A DNA stretch of 64,000 nt from Muribaculaceae bacterium (GTDB lineage: Bacteria > Bacteroidota > Bacteroidia > Bacteroidales > Muribaculaceae). Under the pieces are notes generated by a model, which saw only the letters and a program-made list of their open reading frames with translations, searched no databases and was not told the DNA's origin. The stretch's first letter is position 1; every line of letters starts with the position of its first letter. This document shows positions 61,084 through 64,000 of this stretch, piece by piece. The position numbers and the translations under genes were made by a program. The DNA lies in assembly GCA_017555085.1 (NCBI GenBank), contig JAFZHD010000022.1, positions 1-64,000 of the forward strand, read 5' to 3'.

Positions 61084-62394
61084 CTATTCTTTTGTCATAT
61101 GAGAATGCTTCTCATAGAATGTTTCATTATGCCATTTAAGATAATGTCGTCTTTCGCCGTCAATGTAGTCATATGAGACAGTGCAATCGTGTAAATACTG
61201 CAAAGATTTTTCATCTTCAATATTTGTATCATATATTACATTGCCTGTTTTATAGTCTATAGTGATGTAATTAGCGTGCTCAAATAACTTGTCACATATA
61301 GGACACATAAGCAAACCGTTGTTCGGATTCATTGCATCATATGTATCCTCACACTTTGAGTATGGCTTTATATGACTAGCAATGAGGAGATTCTTAAAAT
61401 CAAATCCACAAACAGGACATTTGTGCGGAGTCTTAACAAAAAGAGCAGACCTAAACTCTCCCTGAACAGTTCTTGTTTGAACACCACGAGCAGATATCTT
61501 ATACTTGCCTTTTAGTATCTTTTCTTTCATGTCGGATGTTCTACCATCATCATCAAGCATATCCAATTTGGTGTCTGCTACATCAATAGAGAATGAATCT
61601 GAATATGATATTGTATCATATTTAGACGCAGGAGTGATAAGGTATGGTCTTAAGGTTTCGGTTACATATGAATCTGAAAAGTCATGGAGGTATGCATTCT
61701 TTTTCGGCAAATCCATATTCGCTCTTGTTCCTTCTGTATTCAAGGAAATATCTTCAATTTTAACATCTCGTGTTTGTACAATAGTTGTTCGTGAAATCAT
61801 ATTCTGATGATTAGCATAGTTTAATACAACCATCGGATATTTAGGAACAAAATTAGCCCACTTCCTAGTTGGATCTATTACTCGATTGTCTTTTTCTATG
61901 AAAATTTCTCTGATTTGCAAATAGATTCCTTGTTTATGTGCGAGTGTTTGAGCTTTACAGAACTCTTTATACTTATCCCATATGCCATCATGTACAAAAA
62001 CACAATAGCAAAGCATATATTGAAAGATATATGCATTTTCAAAGCTAGAACTTATAAAATCCAATAACTCGTCGTCAATAATTTCATACACGCCACGTTT
62101 GCTAGTTTTGCGTAGAACACCACAAAATACTAATAAAGCAACGGCTTCAGTAAAATAATTTTGAATTTGAGAAGCAGTCCTCAAACAGAATAAATCCTTG
62201 ATGTAAGCATTAGATTTCTCCTGCAATTCAAGTTTTTTATAAACATCGCCAAAACGAAATCTCTGTATAAATCGACATGCAAAGAACATTGTATCAAAGC
62301 CATACGATTTATCTGCTAAGAATTTACCGGTATCTGTCGATAGTGTTAAACCAGACAGTTTGCTTATCAGCATTTGGGTTATATCGCGATTCAT
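61084..62394 (-). CDS. HNH endonuclease (probable restriction enzyme)
   Basis: 436 residues. The C-terminal HNH_2-type domain (about 325-400) has CPVCGFDFKNLLIASHIKPY, YDAMNPNNGLLMCPICDKLF and ITIDYKTGNVIYD. The third position, often His, is Cys (CPICD), and four Cys may bind a structural zinc. The N-terminal 300 residues are helical and presumably bind DNA. It starts 9 bases after the methyltransferase gene, so the two very probably form a restriction-modification pair. Confidence 0.85.
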   Translation of the reverse strand: MNRDITQMLISKLSGLTLSTDTGKFLADKSYGFDTMFFACRFIQRFRFGDVYKKLELQEKSNAYIKDLFCLRTASQIQNYFTEAVALLVFCGVLRKTSKRGVYEIIDDELLDFISSSFENAYIFQYMLCYCVFVHDGIWDKYKEFCKAQTLAHKQGIYLQIREIFIEKDNRVIDPTRKWANFVPKYPMVVLNYANHQNMISRTTIVQTRDVKIEDISLNTEGTRANMDLPKKNAYLHDFSDSYVTETLRPYLITPASKYDTISYSDSFSIDVADTKLDMLDDDGRTSDMKEKILKGKYKISARGVQTRTVQGEFRSALFVKTPHKCPVCGFDFKNLLIASHIKPYSKCEDTYDAMNPNNGLLMCPICDKLFEHANYITIDYKTGNVIYDTNIEDEKSLQYLHDCTVSYDYIDGERRHYLKWHNETFYEKHSHMTKE

Positions 62395-62403
62395 AATATG
62401 AAA

Positions 62404-64000
62404 TTATTTAGGTGCTCCAATGTAATATAGTGAACACTTATCAATATTAAGTGTAAACCTAGACAAGCTTTTTACTATTGCATAATATCGACGAAATTCG
62501 TCTGTAGCATAAAACGCTAAATCAACTTTAACATTCTTCACTTTAGGCGTAAGTATAGCAATACTACCGTTGGGGATAGTATTATCAGGAAGGATTGTAG
62601 CTCTTGTGTTGTAGGTGAAATTAGGCATAATAATAGACTTAGTATTTAGAAACTGCCCAACTGTAAACTCCTCCACAGAATCTACATATCTATCGTATCC
62701 TGTTTTATGTACAATTGATCCGTTATCCAAAATGTTTTTGGATTTCAATACCCATATTTTACCATGAGTACTTACTTTACTGTTAGTGATCTGTCTATCT
62801 CGAAAAGATGTAAACACATCCAACTGCAGTTTTTTTACAAATCTATCAAAAAAGTCGTCCCTATAGATGAGCCAAACCTTATCATGATATACATATCCCT
62901 GCTTATGTGTGTATTGCACATCATTGACATAATCTGTCACTCGAATCTCAGATGCGTATTTCTTAGCAAAGTGTATGGTTATAATTTCGACAAACACTTT
63001 TTTAAAAAACTTAACACCAAAATCACATATGCTTACAATAGGATAACTCTCGTATAGTTTCCTAATAGAAGCAAACTCATCAGCCATAATGAAATTTTTG
63101 GGAATCACACAAGCAATTTCATCTGCGATATCGTATAATTTTACCAGGAATAATGCAAATAAATTTTTCGTTTTGTGTGAATTCCCTATAATCTCCTTGT
63201 ATACTTTTGTAGCTGTTGCATACGGTGGATTGGTTGCAACAAGATCATAATGTCTCTGTGCCTTCCAAGTTAAAAAGTCAGCACAAATAAAATTGATATG
63301 AATGTTAGAACCAAGGTTTATTTTTTTTAATGCAGATTTTAGCGTTTGAATTGTTTCTGGGTTAATCTCAACTGCATCTATATAAACCATATCGCTCTCA
63401 GAGAACACTCCACTCAATTGAGGTAGGAATGCTCCAAGACCAACAGCAGGCTCAAGTATATGGACCGTATTCTTATTTGTATCTACATCCTTAAGAGCAT
63501 CATACACGACACACTGTGGAGTGTAGAAAGCTCCGGATTGTTTTGCATCCTCAATTTTTTGCTCTTGTAAAAAAGTATATATGTAAAAATTCCTGGTTAG
63601 ATGCTTATCTTCAAGATAAGTATCTAATAATTTTGACTCATATGTATTTACAAAATCATCGTAATCTAGCAGTACTTGTGCTTTGTTTGCTATATCATCA
63701 ATAATATGCGTTGGAACTGCCTCTCCAATACACCTCCTGATATTAAGTTCGTTGCGCTTTAAGTATTGATCTGAGTTTTCTGGTGTAATAAGATGATCCA
63801 TAGATGTCCATTTGAATGTATCAGGAATAGACATCAATCTCATCAACTCTCTAATACTAAGCACTCTATTATCTGTTGGGTGAATAGTATCTTGGCTTGC
63901 TATTTGATCATTACGTGTAGCTATACAAGAGCAAGGTTTATTCCACATCAATCTCCTGTACTTATTACCCATGTACGCTCCTTTTAACTCAACTCGTTTT
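62404..64000 (-). CDS. Fused cytosine-C5/N6-adenine DNA methyltransferase (5' end beyond the window)
   Basis: Partial: the frame is open to the window edge with no stop before 64000, so the ATG at 63972 is probably internal. The first ~100 visible residues are the C-terminal part of a C5-cytosine methyltransferase: KYRRLMWNKPCSCIATRNDQ, HPTDNRVLSIRELMRLMSIP and RRCIGEAVPTHI (motifs VIII-X). Next comes an N6-adenine methylase domain of the Eco57I/Type I M type: SGAFYTPQCVVYDAL, HILEPAVGLGAFLPQ (SAM binding) and DLVATNPPYATATK (catalytic NPPY). The target-recognition part follows. It would protect a site on both strands from the adjacent HNH enzyme. AT-rich. Confidence 0.85.
   Translation of the reverse strand, partial: KRVELKGAYMGNKYRRLMWNKPCSCIATRNDQIASQDTIHPTDNRVLSIRELMRLMSIPDTFKWTSMDHLITPENSDQYLKRNELNIRRCIGEAVPTHIIDDIANKAQVLLDYDDFVNTYESKLLDTYLEDKHLTRNFYIYTFLQEQKIEDAKQSGAFYTPQCVVYDALKDVDTNKNTVHILEPAVGLGAFLPQLSGVFSESDMVYIDAVEINPETIQTLKSALKKINLGSNIHINFICADFLTWKAQRHYDLVATNPPYATATKVYKEIIGNSHKTKNLFALFLVKLYDIADEIACVIPKNFIMADEFASIRKLYESYPIVSICDFGVKFFKKVFVEIITIHFAKKYASEIRVTDYVNDVQYTHKQGYVYHDKVWLIYRDDFFDRFVKKLQLDVFTSFRDRQITNSKVSTHGKIWVLKSKNILDNGSIVHKTGYDRYVDSVEEFTVGQFLNTKSIIMPNFTYNTRATILPDNTIPNGSIAILTPKVKNVKVDLAFYATDEFRRYYAIVKSLSRFTLNIDKCSLYYIGAPK

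Noticed and set aside
1..64000. CRISPR arrays, rRNA genes, insertion sequences or integrases
   Set aside because: No regularly spaced repeats, no rRNA segments and no transposase or integrase motifs were seen on reading both strands.

Overview
This window is chromosomal DNA from a member of the Bacteroidota, most likely order Bacteroidales and plausibly a gut lineage such as the Muribaculaceae; the family is a guess. The grounds are repeated promoters of the Bacteroidota type (TTTG, then 19-21 bases, then TAnnTTTG), lipoproteins with acidic residues after the lipidated cysteine, type IX secretion-like C-terminal tails, a long-form IspG, and a Bacteroidota-style gene set. No rRNA, insertion sequence, integrase or CRISPR array was seen. 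Two tRNAs with CAT anticodons are present; one has initiator features.

Layout. 1-6.9 kb: a membrane-anchored AraC regulator, a YiiX-type cysteine amidase lipoprotein, a DUF4878-like lipoprotein, a WG-repeat protein and a membrane protein with a zinc-ribbon-like tail. 6.9-15.5 kb (minus strand): ROK sugar kinase, initiator tRNA, then a tight operon metA, 3'-5' exonuclease, small membrane protein, prolyl oligopeptidase, BamE-like lipoprotein, with a metallo-beta-lactamase-fold hydrolase next, and a bleomycin-hydrolase-like peptidase with its own promoter. 15.5-24.3 kb: a phosphate module made of pstSCAB with a porin, a Na/Pi cotransporter with a PhoU-like tail, and a divergent response regulator/histidine kinase pair. 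24.6-26.8 kb: a two-gene NAD(P)/flavin oxidoreductase of the NfnAB/SudAB type. 27.3-33.9 kb: an AT-rich accessory block with a TPR/HTH regulator (possibly leaderless), a small secreted protein, a C13 (legumain-like) peptidase and a BspA-type leucine-rich-repeat protein, the last two with type IX-like tails. 34-39.6 kb (minus): rpoN, PAP2 protein, purE, ispG and an M16 peptidase in one operon. 39.7-40.8 kb: a DUF4465 lipoprotein behind a cobalamin riboswitch with its own terminator. 40.9-46.6 kb: obg, pgeF, tdk, yhcH, a DUF3108 protein and a 5'-nucleotidase.

46.6-48.4 kb (minus): a three-gene accessory unit ending in an ADP-ribosyltransferase-fold protein whose stop overlaps the start of a NADAR protein, a likely toxin/ADP-ribose-removing antitoxin pair. 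48.7-57.4 kb: a DUF349 protein, an undecaprenyl-phosphate sugar transferase, a NUC1-type nuclease, a tRNA, a chloramphenicol-acetyltransferase-like protein, uraA and upp (uracil uptake and salvage, divergent), a DUF1810 protein and a small protein with a His/Cys pair typical of clan CD proteases.

57.6-64 kb (minus, AT-rich, running off the right edge): a tightly packed defence-type operon with a protein fusing the C-terminal part of a cytosine-C5 methyltransferase to an N6-adenine methyltransferase, an HNH endonuclease, a tcmP gene broken by two lesions, its DUF5131 three-Cys partner, a two-TM protein and a Bro-N/Fic fusion. The most notable items are the ART-NADAR pair, the B12-riboswitch/DUF4465 unit, the broken TcmP, the fused dual methyltransferase, and the composition break plus leaderless promoter at the TPR/HTH gene.
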